DNA of 64,000 bases from Lawsonibacter asaccharolyticus. GTDB taxonomy: Bacteria > Bacillota > Clostridia > Oscillospirales > Oscillospiraceae. Under the pieces are notes generated by a model, which was not told the origin of the DNA, did not search any database, and saw nothing but the letters and a program-made list of their open reading frames with translations. The stretch lies in contig BFBT01000001.1 in assembly GCA_003112755.1 (NCBI GenBank), positions 1,302,001 through 1,366,000 on the forward strand, given 5' to 3'. Made by a program: the position numbers and the translations under genes. This document shows, piece after piece, positions 20,282-28,405 of this stretch (position 1 is its first letter; every line of letters begins with the position of its first letter).

Positions 20282-20310
20282 ACTATAGCAAACCGAGCGC
20301 CAAATGTCAA
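20282..20310 (-). promoter_or_regulatory. rrn promoter P1 (most distal)
   Basis: Minus-strand TTGACA (20305-20310), 17 bases, TATAGT (20282-20287), preceded by an A-rich block that could act as an UP element. Confidence 0.72.
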
Positions 20311-20414
20311 CACCTTTTTTCGATTTTCTTCCTTATTTTTTCCTCTTTCTTTTACGGTACTATATCTTCGGATTTTTCCTTCATTTAACCTACAAGATGT
20401 AGGTGCATCCTGAC

Positions 20415-21482
20415 TCAGTGCCGAAACCATTTCACCACGACTGCCAGGAGAGGGAGAGCAAGGGCCAGCAGAAGGTTCCCCCACAGCACAGCTCCTCTCC
20501 CCAGCGCTTCCGGGATCGCACTGTTAGGGAAAGCCGCCAGCCCCACTACCCCGGCGGAGGCCAGCAGCATCACGGCGGCTGCGTGGGGGCTCGCCTTGGG
20601 GAGGAGGACCCCCACGATCCGCTTCATGCCCTGGAGCAGCCCCGCCAGCAGGATCAAGTCGCTGAAGCTCCACACGGCGGCCACCAGGCTCTCCACCCGC
20701 TGGAACGCCCCCTCCACCCCTACGCTCTTGGCCATTTGAAAAAACGGGCTTTCCAGCTCCGCCGTGAGTGCGGGGCCGAATACCCCCAGGATGACCAGCT
20801 GGGTCCCGCACAGGGCCAGACAGCCCCCCGCACACCACCGGACCCAGCGCCCGCCCTCTCTCCCCCCCTCCTCAGGCGTATATAGGAAGGCGGCATACAG
20901 TCCGTATCCCAGCACCCCTGACACCGGGAGGGCGGCATACAAGGTCTGCGCGGCGGGCTCTGTCCACAGGGGCAGGAGGTTTTCTCCCTTTACCTGGAAC
21001 AGGGCCAGCCCCACCACTGCGGCGGCGGCAGCGGCCAGCAGGAGGAAAAACAGCTCCCCGGTCCGGGCCAGCCGCCCCGCCTTCCCCCAGCTGATCCAGA
21101 GGGCCATCAGGACCAGCACCGGCAGGAAAAACCAGAGTGCGCCGTCCCTCTCCCCCGCCGCCATCATTCTCTGGGCAGACAGACGCAGCCGCAGGGCCAG
21201 CAACAGTTCCATCCATATGATATAGATCGTGAGCACCGCTCTCCCTGCCCCGGGTCCGAAGCTGTCCATCAGTCCCTGGCTCAGCCCCCCTGCTCCCCTG
21301 CTCAGGGAGCCCGCCAGCCACCCGGCGGCCAGCAGCACCGGCAGGGCCAGCAGGGGTACCAGCCACCCGGCGGGCCCTGCCCGCTCTGTGACCATGGAAG
21401 GCAGCCACTCCGCCGCCGGCCCCAGCAGCCCGGCCCAGAGCAGCGCCATCAGCTGCCGGAACGAGACCTTCTCCTGTTTCAA
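20415..21482 (-). CDS. gerAB: Spore germinant receptor subunit B (GerAB family)
   Basis: A 355-residue integral membrane protein with about 10 spans, related to amino-acid permeases, forming the inner-membrane part of a germinant receptor. It opens KQEKVSFRQLMALL, as GerAB proteins do. No ATG is available: the start is TTG at 21480-21482, eight bases after GAGGAGGG and 14 bases after the gerAC stop. Translation upstream of this is Pro/Gly-rich and overlaps gerAC. It is the last gene of the operon. Conservation in this subunit is low, but operon context makes the call safe. Confidence 0.85.
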   Translation of the reverse strand: MKQEKVSFRQLMALLWAGLLGPAAEWLPSMVTERAGPAGWLVPLLALPVLLAAGWLAGSLSRGAGGLSQGLMDSFGPGAGRAVLTIYIIWMELLLALRLRLSAQRMMAAGERDGALWFFLPVLVLMALWISWGKAGRLARTGELFFLLLAAAAAAVVGLALFQVKGENLLPLWTEPAAQTLYAALPVSGVLGYGLYAAFLYTPEEGGREGGRWVRWCAGGCLALCGTQLVILGVFGPALTAELESPFFQMAKSVGVEGAFQRVESLVAAVWSFSDLILLAGLLQGMKRIVGVLLPKASPHAAAVMLLASAGVVGLAAFPNSAIPEALGRGAVLWGNLLLALALPLLAVVVKWFRH

Positions 21483-21496
21483 TCCCTTTTCCCTCC

Positions 21497-22585
21497 TCAG
21501 GCCGCCAGCAGCGAAGCCTGTACTGTCACCTGGATCTCCAGTTCCGGAAACACCTCCGGCCACTGGGCCCGGAGGGCGTTCCAGCGGGCGCTCTCCATCT
21601 GGCCCGCCCGCCTGGCCAGGCCCAGGCAGTCCGCGTTCCAGCCCTTCAGCTGCTCCAGCGCCGCTGAGATCCGGGCCGTTTCCCGCTCCTCCGCCGCCGC
21701 ACACAGCTCTGCCGGCTCCGGTTCCCCCCAGCTCTCTTCCGCCCGCAGAGAGAGTCGGCAGGCCAGCTCCAGCCCAGTCAGCCTCTCGCCGGAAAACTCC
21801 GGCACACAGCTCACCGATACCGCTGTCACCCGGACTGCGGCGCCTCCTCCCCTGGTTTCCAGCTCCAGGATGTCCGCCCCGACCTGCTCGGCCGCCAGCT
21901 CCAGGCCCCGGGCCTGCTCTCCGGTGAGCCAGCCCGCCAGCATGCCGTCCTTCACCACTCCGTATCCCGCCTCCAGCAGTGCGCCGTCCTCCCCGGGGAC
22001 CAGCCCGGGCAGATAGGCGGAACCGTCCTCCATCAGGGACGTCAGGGTCTCCCCCACGGTCCTGGTCATCCCCGCCATCCCCATTTCACTGTCCGTTTGG
22101 ATGGTGGACAGGCGGCTCTCCACCCCCCGCTCCTGCTCGGCGGAGATGGCCTCCGCCGCCGTACCGCCCCGGACGATCCAGACCTGGGTCCCCATCCCCA
22201 GCTCCTGGTCCTGGCTGAAGTACTGGAGGGTCTCCAGGATGCCCCGGCGGGACAGCTCCTCCCCCAGCAGCAGTTGGTCCACATGTCCGTAAAACACATA
22301 GCTGTCACTCAGCCCCTGCATGGCCAGGCAGGCGCTGCTGATGGACTCCCGCTCCGCAGAGAGGACCAGGGGCGGCTCCGCCTCCCCCTGCAAGCCTCTG
22401 GCCCGGCGGCCGCTGGACACCGTAACATGGAGCTGCTCCGCTCCGCCCTCCCCCGTGTCCACTCCCATGGTGCGCATCAGGGCCATGTCCCCCATCTCCC
22501 GGGCATAGGGAAGCCGCTCCCCGCCGCATCCTGGGAGCAGGAACATCACCGCGCCGCACAGGGCCGCTGCTAAAACTTTTTTCAT
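21497..22585 (-). CDS. gerAC: Spore germinant receptor lipoprotein (GerAC family)
   Basis: A 362-residue lipoprotein: signal MKKVLAAALCGAVMFLLPGC with the lipobox Cys at residue 20, followed by the EMGDMALMRTMGVD segment that matches the GerAC start (usual form REINDLALVTAIGID). It is the C subunit of the receptor that senses nutrients in the dormant spore. The start ATG overlaps the gerAA stop (ATGA), indicating translational coupling. The region after residue 200 fits the GerAC C-terminal domain. Confidence 0.88.
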   Translation of the reverse strand: MKKVLAAALCGAVMFLLPGCGGERLPYAREMGDMALMRTMGVDTGEGGAEQLHVTVSSGRRARGLQGEAEPPLVLSAERESISSACLAMQGLSDSYVFYGHVDQLLLGEELSRRGILETLQYFSQDQELGMGTQVWIVRGGTAAEAISAEQERGVESRLSTIQTDSEMGMAGMTRTVGETLTSLMEDGSAYLPGLVPGEDGALLEAGYGVVKDGMLAGWLTGEQARGLELAAEQVGADILELETRGGGAAVRVTAVSVSCVPEFSGERLTGLELACRLSLRAEESWGEPEPAELCAAAEERETARISAALEQLKGWNADCLGLARRAGQMESARWNALRAQWPEVFPELEIQVTVQASLLAA

Positions 22586-24087
22586 CGCTGATTCCTCCGG
22601 TTGGCCGACCGCGCCGCACCGTTCCGCCACTTCATCCAGGGCAGGGGCAGCCGGATCAGATCAGGGCTCCCCCGCTCCTGTCCTGCTGCGGACGTAAACG
22701 GCGCCAAATAGGGCACGCCGAAGCTCTCCAGCCCGGCCAGATGGCAGATCAGGGCCGCACAGCCCATCGCCAGGCCGAACAGTCCCCCCAGGCTGGCCAG
22801 GATGGCCAGCAGGAAGCGCCACAGCCGCAGGGCGGCCGCCATATCCTGGCTGGGCATGGTGTATCCCGCCACCCCTGCAATGGCCACCGCGATGAGCACC
22901 GCCGGAGAGACGATGTGGGCCTCCACCGCGGCATTGCCCACCACCAGGCCGCCCAGGATGGACACAGTAGCTCCGATAGGCGAGGGCAGCCTCAGCCCCG
23001 CCTCCTGGAGCACCTCGAAGGCTACCAGCATAATCAGTACCTCAAAGACAGTAGAGAAGGGGACCTCCTGCTTGGCCGCCACGATGGACAGGGCCAGCTT
23101 CACCGGGATGGCCTCCGGGTGGAAGGTCACCAGGGCGATATAGAGCCCGGGGATAAGCAGGGTGGCCGCCATACAGAAATAGCGCAGCAGGAGCAGCATA
23201 GAGGCAGTCATCCAGTTGAAGGCCCGGTCCTGGCTGGTCCGGAAGAACTGGTCCATGGTGCCCGGCAGCAGATAGCCGAAGGGGAGGCCGTCACACAGCA
23301 GCCCCACCCGCCCCTCCAGCAGCCCGGCGCAGAACCGGTCCGGCCGCTGGGTGAACGGCATCAGGGGAAAGGGGGTCCGGGACGCATCGGTGAGGTACTC
23401 CTCCAGGTTCCCTGCCGACTCCACCCCGTCGATGTCGATGGCGTCCAGCTTCTCCTCTACCCGCTTCACCGTGTCCGGGTCGGCGATCCCGTCCAGATAG
23501 ACCACCATGGCCGGGGTGAGGGACTGCCGTCCGACCACATGCTGCCGGACCTTCAGCTCCGGCGCCCGCAGGCGGCGGCGGACCAGGGAGGTGTTGGTGA
23601 GGATGGACTCCACAAAGGAGTCCCGGGCCCCCTTCAGGGCGGGCTCGTTCTCCGACTGCCCCACCGCCCGCTTTTCCTCTGTCCCTACGAAGAAAGAGAG
23701 TGCGTCCATCCGCCCGGGAAAGAACAGGACACACCAGCCCATAGTCAGATCCACCGCCGCCTGGTCCAGCGTGGTGCGGCGCTCTACATATAAATTATAG
23801 AGCGCCCCCTGTCCCAGCAGCTGGAATGCCTCCGCCTCAGATACCGCAGACAGGCGCGGGTCCTGGGCCAGCGGCCGCAGCAGATAGTCGTTGATCCGCT
23901 CCCCCCGCACCATGCCGTTGATATAGCAGAGGGTCACCTGCCTCTGTGGGTCGTTATGCAGCAGCGCGGTGCGTTCTGCAAAGTCGGAGCAGCCCTCAAA
24001 GATCTGCTCCACTCCCTCCAGGGTCAGGGGACCGGGAAATCTGGGCTCCCGGCGGGGGTGAGGTCCATCCTGCTTCTGTTCAGCCAT
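22582..24087 (-). CDS. gerAA: Spore germinant receptor subunit A (GerAA/SpoVAF family)
   Basis: A 501-residue protein with a large soluble N-terminal domain (to about residue 280) and four to five membrane spans after it. It shows the family segments YINGMVRGERINDYLLRPL, YLDGIADPDTVKRVEEKL, the RPDRF segment and EVLIMLVAFEVLQEAGLRLPSPIG. AAAGGAGGGC precedes the ATG. It is first of an A-C-B operon. GerA receptors act in the inner spore membrane to trigger germination. Confidence 0.92.
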   Translation of the reverse strand: MAEQKQDGPHPRREPRFPGPLTLEGVEQIFEGCSDFAERTALLHNDPQRQVTLCYINGMVRGERINDYLLRPLAQDPRLSAVSEAEAFQLLGQGALYNLYVERRTTLDQAAVDLTMGWCVLFFPGRMDALSFFVGTEEKRAVGQSENEPALKGARDSFVESILTNTSLVRRRLRAPELKVRQHVVGRQSLTPAMVVYLDGIADPDTVKRVEEKLDAIDIDGVESAGNLEEYLTDASRTPFPLMPFTQRPDRFCAGLLEGRVGLLCDGLPFGYLLPGTMDQFFRTSQDRAFNWMTASMLLLLRYFCMAATLLIPGLYIALVTFHPEAIPVKLALSIVAAKQEVPFSTVFEVLIMLVAFEVLQEAGLRLPSPIGATVSILGGLVVGNAAVEAHIVSPAVLIAVAIAGVAGYTMPSQDMAAALRLWRFLLAILASLGGLFGLAMGCAALICHLAGLESFGVPYLAPFTSAAGQERGSPDLIRLPLPWMKWRNGAARSANRRNQR

Positions 24088-24132
24088 ATGCGCCCTCCTT
24101 TCCCCCTGTATTCTCCCTTGGATCTGGAAATC

Positions 24133-24296
24133 TATGCAGAAAAACAGAAAGTCCCGAACGCCTGCTCCAAAGCGCTCGGGACTTTCTGCTGAAAAAGAGG
24201 ATTAAAATGAAACAAACTGTCTCTTGCAAGTATCAAGATACCCTGGAGTTATTAAGAAATGAAGGGGCAAATGTTACATAACCATTAAATCGCACT
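24133..24296. repeat. Tandem repeat unit A: hairpin plus 24-codon micro-ORF
   Basis: A hairpin (CAGAAAGTCCCGA with TCGGGACTTTCTG, T-run on the minus strand) is followed on the plus strand by GAGGATTAAA and ATG 24207. This opens a 24-codon frame (MKQTVSCKYQDTLELLRNEG, ending ANVT, stop 24279-24281). Unit B to the right repeats the same order and shares CTCTTGC, AGTAT, TTATTAA, ATGTTACA and ATTAAAT. Amino-acid patterns are shared (C-K/E-Y, L-L, A-N/D-V-T), suggesting the plus-strand frame was once translated. The hairpins also look like terminators for the minus-strand genes. The function is unknown. Confidence 0.5.
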
Positions 24297-24328
24297 GGTT
24301 TTTTCTCCCTTCCCTCCCGCAGCCGTGG

Positions 24329-24473
24329 AAAAAGAGGAAAGGCCGACAGTCCCCTGTCGGCCTTCCAAAAGAATTGGAGGATAGAATGAAAAGATGCTCT
24401 TGCCTTGCGAGTATTATAATATCCAGTTTTTATTAAATAAGTCACCCGCAGATGTTACAAAAGGATTAAATCT
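24329..24473. repeat. Tandem repeat unit B: hairpin plus frameshifted micro-ORF
   Basis: The hairpin AGGCCGACAG/CTGTCGGCCT (24340-24362), with TTTCCTCTTTTT on the minus strand, can end tadA transcription. GGAGGATAGA and ATG 24386 follow on the plus strand. A CTTGC-CTTGC duplication shifts the frame relative to unit A. Without it the reading would be MKRCSCEYYNIQFLLNKSPA then DVT, aligned with unit A. So unit B is a decayed or diverged copy. Confidence 0.5.
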
Positions 24474-24936
24474 CCTCCGAAAATCCGTCTTTTTCCCGCA
24501 GGTCCTCGAAAAAGGCCCGCAGGGCACGGCCGCACTCCGCCTCCATGGGGCCCCGATAGAGCCTGGGACGGTGGTTGAACCGCTCCTCGAACAGGTTGAG
24601 CACCGATCCGCAGGCCCCCGCCTTGTCATCCTTGGCCCCATAGCGCACGGTGCCGATCCGGGCGTTGATGATCCCCCCGGCACACATGGGGCAGGGCTCC
24701 AGGGTGACATACATAGTGCACCGGTGCAGCCTCCAGCTCCCCAGCCGGCGGCAGGCGTCCCGGATGGCCTCCAGTTCCGCGTGGGCGGTGGCGTCCCCAT
24801 TCTCCTCCCGGCGGTTGCGTCCCTCTCCCACGATCTCCCCGTCCCGGACGATGACACACCCCACCGGCACATCCCCCTGCTCCGCCGCCTGAGCGGCCAG
24901 CTCCAGCGCCCGCCGCATATATGCCTCATGGTCCAT
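24466..24936 (-). CDS. tadA: tRNA-specific adenosine deaminase
   Basis: A 156-residue zinc deaminase that converts A34 to inosine in tRNA-Arg(ACG). The catalytic motif HAELEAI holds the zinc His and proton-shuttling Glu, and PCPMCAGGI supplies two Cys ligands. VPVGCVIV and the SVLNLFEERFNHRP segment are also typical. The ATG at 24934-24936 gives the usual N-terminus (DHEAYMRRALELA); a longer in-frame start would add about 45 unrelated residues. The ribosome site is modest (AGAGGG). Confidence 0.93.
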   Translation of the reverse strand: MDHEAYMRRALELAAQAAEQGDVPVGCVIVRDGEIVGEGRNRREENGDATAHAELEAIRDACRRLGSWRLHRCTMYVTLEPCPMCAGGIINARIGTVRYGAKDDKAGACGSVLNLFEERFNHRPRLYRGPMEAECGRALRAFFEDLREKDGFSEEI

Positions 24937-25032
24937 GCCCTCTGCCCCCTCTGCCCTTCCCGGATGATGATAAGGATGATAAATAAGTGTAGCGGATTTG
25001 GGCACCCAATGCAAGGGGGCGGCGCAAAACGG

Positions 25033-25066
25033 TAGGGCCGGCCCCATCAAAAAGAGGGGCCGGCCC
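25033..25066 (-). terminator. Terminator after the second tctC
   Basis: AGGGCCGGCCCC and GGGGCCGGCCCT form a perfect 12-bp stem about 30 bases beyond the tctC stop, followed by ACCGTTTTGC on the minus strand. Confidence 0.65.
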
Positions 25067-25097
25067 TGCATCCAGATCCAGGTAGATCAGCCCTGGA

Positions 25098-26138
25098 TCA
25101 ATCCTGGGGGATCATGCCCAGGTAGGTGGTATAGTCCTCCAGCATCTCAGCGGCATATGCTGCGAACTCCTGATAAGGCATAAAGGACACCGTCATGGCG
25201 TTGGACTCTGCATACTCGATCCAGTCCTCTGTTTCAGAGACTCTCTGGAACAGGTCGGAATAATAGGCCAGCACCTCTTCGGGCACGCCGGCGTTCATCA
25301 CGATGCCCCGGCTCTGCTGATGGCCGATGTCAAAGCCCTGCTCTGCCGCGGTGGGGACCTCGGGGATCGCGTCAAACCGCTCATCCGCGCAGGCGGCCAG
25401 CGCCACCATGTTGCCTGCCGCCATGTGCTCCTCCGCCTCTGCCAGAGAGACGGTGCTCAGGCCGATGTGTCCGCCCAGCAGCGCCGCCTGGCACATTCCC
25501 CCATCGTCATAGGGCACATAGGTCAGATCGATCCCGGCGATATTGTTCAGCATATACATGATGATCGCGTCGTCAGATGCGTTGCCGACACCGCCCCATT
25601 TCAGCTCACCAGGGTGCTCCTTGGCATAGTCGACCACATCCTGGATACATGTGAAACCGTAGGAGGGGTGGGCCACCAGCACCACAGGGTCTTTTACCAT
25701 ATGTGCCACGAAGGAAAACGTGCTTTCGTCCGGCGTAAAGGGAGAATTTCCCGTCAGCGGCTGGGTGTAAAAGCTGGCGGATGTGGAGGCCAGCGCGTAC
25801 TCATACCCGGCGCCCTTGGAGGTCAGATAGGTATAGCCTACCACTCCGGAACCACCTTCTTTGTTCACCGGGACGATATTCACCGGACACATATCGTATT
25901 TTTCAACGATCTCCAGGATTTTTCGGACCATAACGTCATTTCCGCCGCCCGCGCCGAAGGGGATCACAAATTCAATGTCCTCTGTGGGGACCCATCCGGT
26001 CTCCTCCCCTGAAGATGCCGCGGGAGTTCCGGCGGGCTCAGATGTGCTCCCTCCGCCAGAGGAGGTGCTACCGTTTCCACACGCCGCAAGAGAGAGCGAC
26101 ATTGCGGCCGCCAAAATCAGAGCAAGCAATTTTTTCAT
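25098..26138 (-). CDS. tctC: Tripartite tricarboxylate transporter binding lipoprotein (second system)
   Basis: A 346-residue binding protein. The signal MKKLLALILAAAMSLSLAAC places the lipobox Cys at residue 20, followed by a Ser/Gly/Thr linker. The mature part has DIEFVIPFGAGGGNDVMVRK and later GGVGNASDDA, the TctC carboxylate-binding pattern. The ATG 26136-26138 follows AAGGAG. It captures an extracytoplasmic carboxylate for the TctAB pair transcribed just upstream. Here tctC comes last, while in the island system it comes first, so the two operons are not recent duplicates. Confidence 0.92.
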   Translation of the reverse strand: MKKLLALILAAAMSLSLAACGNGSTSSGGGSTSEPAGTPAASSGEETGWVPTEDIEFVIPFGAGGGNDVMVRKILEIVEKYDMCPVNIVPVNKEGGSGVVGYTYLTSKGAGYEYALASTSASFYTQPLTGNSPFTPDESTFSFVAHMVKDPVVLVAHPSYGFTCIQDVVDYAKEHPGELKWGGVGNASDDAIIMYMLNNIAGIDLTYVPYDDGGMCQAALLGGHIGLSTVSLAEAEEHMAAGNMVALAACADERFDAIPEVPTAAEQGFDIGHQQSRGIVMNAGVPEEVLAYYSDLFQRVSETEDWIEYAESNAMTVSFMPYQEFAAYAAEMLEDYTTYLGMIPQD

Positions 26139-26205
26139 TTCTTTTTCTCCTTTTTTCATTTTATATAACCGGGCACCGCCCGATCATACATAAGGTCAAC
26201 GCCGG

Positions 26206-27708
26206 TCACGCTTTCTTTTTTGCCCACAGTTTTGTGATCAGGGATTTGATGGGGGTGCCGAACGCCAGCAGGACCGCCAGCACCAGGATGACCGCGGAAA
26301 TGGGATGGGAGATGACCGCTCCAAAATTGTTGTTGTCAATGATCAGCGCCTGTCTCAGATTGGTCTCGGTGATCGCACCCAGCACCAGCGCCAGCACCAT
26401 GGGTGCCGCAGGGACCCCCACCTTTTTCAGGATATAACCCAGCAGGCCGAAGAAAAGAGTCACTCCCACAGTGAACATGGAGTTCTCCAGCGCATAGGCG
26501 CCCACCAGAATGAATGCAAAGATCAGCGCGTTCAGGGTGGAGGTCTTTACATTCAGGATGCGCACGAACAGGGAGAGCGCGCCGAGACCAATGCACACCA
26601 GAATGACATTTCCCAGATACATGGAGGCGATCAGTCCCCAGGCAACGTCAGCCTCATTCACAAAGAAGGAGGGACCAGGTGAGATGCCCAGCATCATCAG
26701 CGCACCCATCATGATGGCCGTCGCGCCCGAACCGGGGACGCCCAAGGTCAGCATAGGAACCATGGCCCCCATGGAGGCAGCGTTGTTGGCACACTCCGGG
26801 GCCGCCACACCCTCGATCACACCGGTGCCGAACTCCTCTCCCCGCTTTGAGGTGCGCTTTGCCATGTCGTAGGAGAGAAAAGAAGCGATCGTAGCACCCG
26901 CCCCTGGCAGCATCCCCACAATAAAGCCTAAAATCGTCCCCCGGCCGATGTGGGGCAGGGACAGCTTCCACTCATGTCTGCTGGGCAGCAGATTTTTGAC
27001 CTTCAGGCTCCCCTTATCCACTTTAAGATTATTGTCAGAATAGTTGCATACGATCTCTGCGATCCCAAACAAGCCCATGGCCACCGGCACAAAGTCAATG
27101 CCGGAGTAGAGGTTTACATTGCCGAATACGAACTTTGTAGTACCAAAGATCAGGTCAATCCCGATCCCCGCCACAAACAGGCCGATAAACGCAGCCAAAA
27201 AACCCTTTGCAGGAGATTTCCCTGTCATGCCCGCAATAGAGGTAAGCCCCAGCACCATCAGGGCGAAATATTCGGACGGCCCGAACTTTGTAGCAAAATT
27301 GGATACCACAGGTGCCAGAGACATGAACAACACCACAGATATCGTCCCGCCGATGACCGATGCCAGACAGGACATGCCCAGGGCCTTCCCTGCTTTTCCC
27401 TGCCGCGCCATGGGATATCCGTCCAGGGTCGTCATAATGGCGGCAGAGTCACCGGGCGTATTGATCAGGATGGAGGTAATGGAACCACCGTACATGGCCC
27501 CGTAGTAGATCCCGCACAGCATGCACAGGGCACAGGCCGGATCAAGTCCGTAGCACATGGGCAGGAGCACTGCGATGCCCACCGAAGGCCCCAGACCGGG
27601 CAGCGCACCGATGATAACACCGCACACTACGCCGATCAGGGAGTACACAATGGTCATGGGATCAGCCAGGACTGAGAAGCCCAGCGCAAGGTTATGCAGC
27701 AAGTCCAT
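26206..27708 (-). CDS. tctA: Tripartite tricarboxylate transporter large membrane subunit (second system)
   Basis: A 500-residue permease of about 12 spans with the twin family motifs GVIIGALPGLGPSVGIAVLLP and GMLPGAGATIASFLSYDMAKR. It is the transport channel of a second TTT system. GGAGGAGGTACAC precedes the ATG. It lies 15 bases after tctB and 67 bases before tctC. Similarity to the island TctA is at family level only. Confidence 0.93.
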   Translation of the reverse strand: MDLLHNLALGFSVLADPMTIVYSLIGVVCGVIIGALPGLGPSVGIAVLLPMCYGLDPACALCMLCGIYYGAMYGGSITSILINTPGDSAAIMTTLDGYPMARQGKAGKALGMSCLASVIGGTISVVLFMSLAPVVSNFATKFGPSEYFALMVLGLTSIAGMTGKSPAKGFLAAFIGLFVAGIGIDLIFGTTKFVFGNVNLYSGIDFVPVAMGLFGIAEIVCNYSDNNLKVDKGSLKVKNLLPSRHEWKLSLPHIGRGTILGFIVGMLPGAGATIASFLSYDMAKRTSKRGEEFGTGVIEGVAAPECANNAASMGAMVPMLTLGVPGSGATAIMMGALMMLGISPGPSFFVNEADVAWGLIASMYLGNVILVCIGLGALSLFVRILNVKTSTLNALIFAFILVGAYALENSMFTVGVTLFFGLLGYILKKVGVPAAPMVLALVLGAITETNLRQALIIDNNNFGAVISHPISAVILVLAVLLAFGTPIKSLITKLWAKKKA

Positions 27709-27723
27709 ATGTGTACCTCCTCC

Positions 27724-28224
27724 TTAAAAGCCCAGCGGACCTTTGGGGACCGGCACATGCAGGAACAGGACAAAGACCCCGTACAGGAACGCCACCATAC
27801 ATACACCGATCACGATCGACTTGATCCACTTTTCTCGGCCCCATATTTTCAAATAGGCGATCACACTCAGTCCCAGGCAGGTCAGCAGCCCCAGATAGTC
27901 GGAGAGCAGCAGTACCCCAGTCCCCAGCAGCATAAAAAGCAACAGATTCTTCAGCTCTGTCAGGTTCAGGATATTTGTCTCCAGTTCTTCCTTCTCCGCC
28001 TGGGCCGTTTTGGCGCGGGCGATCCGGCGCGCCGCCTCCAGAAGGACCATGGCCCCGCAGATCGCGATGGCGATCCCGCAGATTGTGGGGAAAAAACCGG
28101 GCCCCATCTGTCCGCCCTTTATCAGCTGAAGTCCCTGCACCTTTGTCAGGATCAGGATGATGATTCCGCCCAGAATCGAAAAGATCCCCAGTGCGAGATC
28201 TCCGGTTTTGGCTTTTATCTTCAT
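27724..28224 (-). CDS. tctB: Tripartite tricarboxylate transporter small membrane subunit (second system)
   Basis: A 166-residue protein with four membrane spans (two hairpins around a charged loop RIARAKTAQAEKEELETN) and MKIKAKTGDLALGIFSILGG at the N-terminus, typical of TctB. GAGGGAGGATACT precedes the ATG. First gene of the tctBAC set; a promoter lies in the 180-base gap upstream. Confidence 0.88.
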   Translation of the reverse strand: MKIKAKTGDLALGIFSILGGIIILILTKVQGLQLIKGGQMGPGFFPTICGIAIAICGAMVLLEAARRIARAKTAQAEKEELETNILNLTELKNLLLFMLLGTGVLLLSDYLGLLTCLGLSVIAYLKIWGREKWIKSIVIGVCMVAFLYGVFVLFLHVPVPKGPLGF

Positions 28225-28320
28225 AGTATCCTCCCTCTAGTCTTATCTATGATCTTTGCTGGTCCGCACAGCTCAGAGCTCGATACCTCCTTTTGCTTTT
28301 ATCCACAAAATACGCATCGG

Positions 28321-28350
28321 ATTATACCAGATTCCGCACGTCAGGCACAA
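28321..28350 (-). promoter_or_regulatory. Promoter for the second tctBAC set
   Basis: Minus-strand TTGTGC (28345-28350), 18 bases, TATAAT (28321-28326) with an extended -10 TGG, in the 180-base gap between the CoA-transferase gene and tctB. The transporter could thus be transcribed apart from the enzymes. Confidence 0.55.
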
Positions 28351-28405
28351 AACAAAATCTTCCATTCCACAGGCCGGTCCCCTGTCCCGCGCTCCGCCCG
28401 CCATC

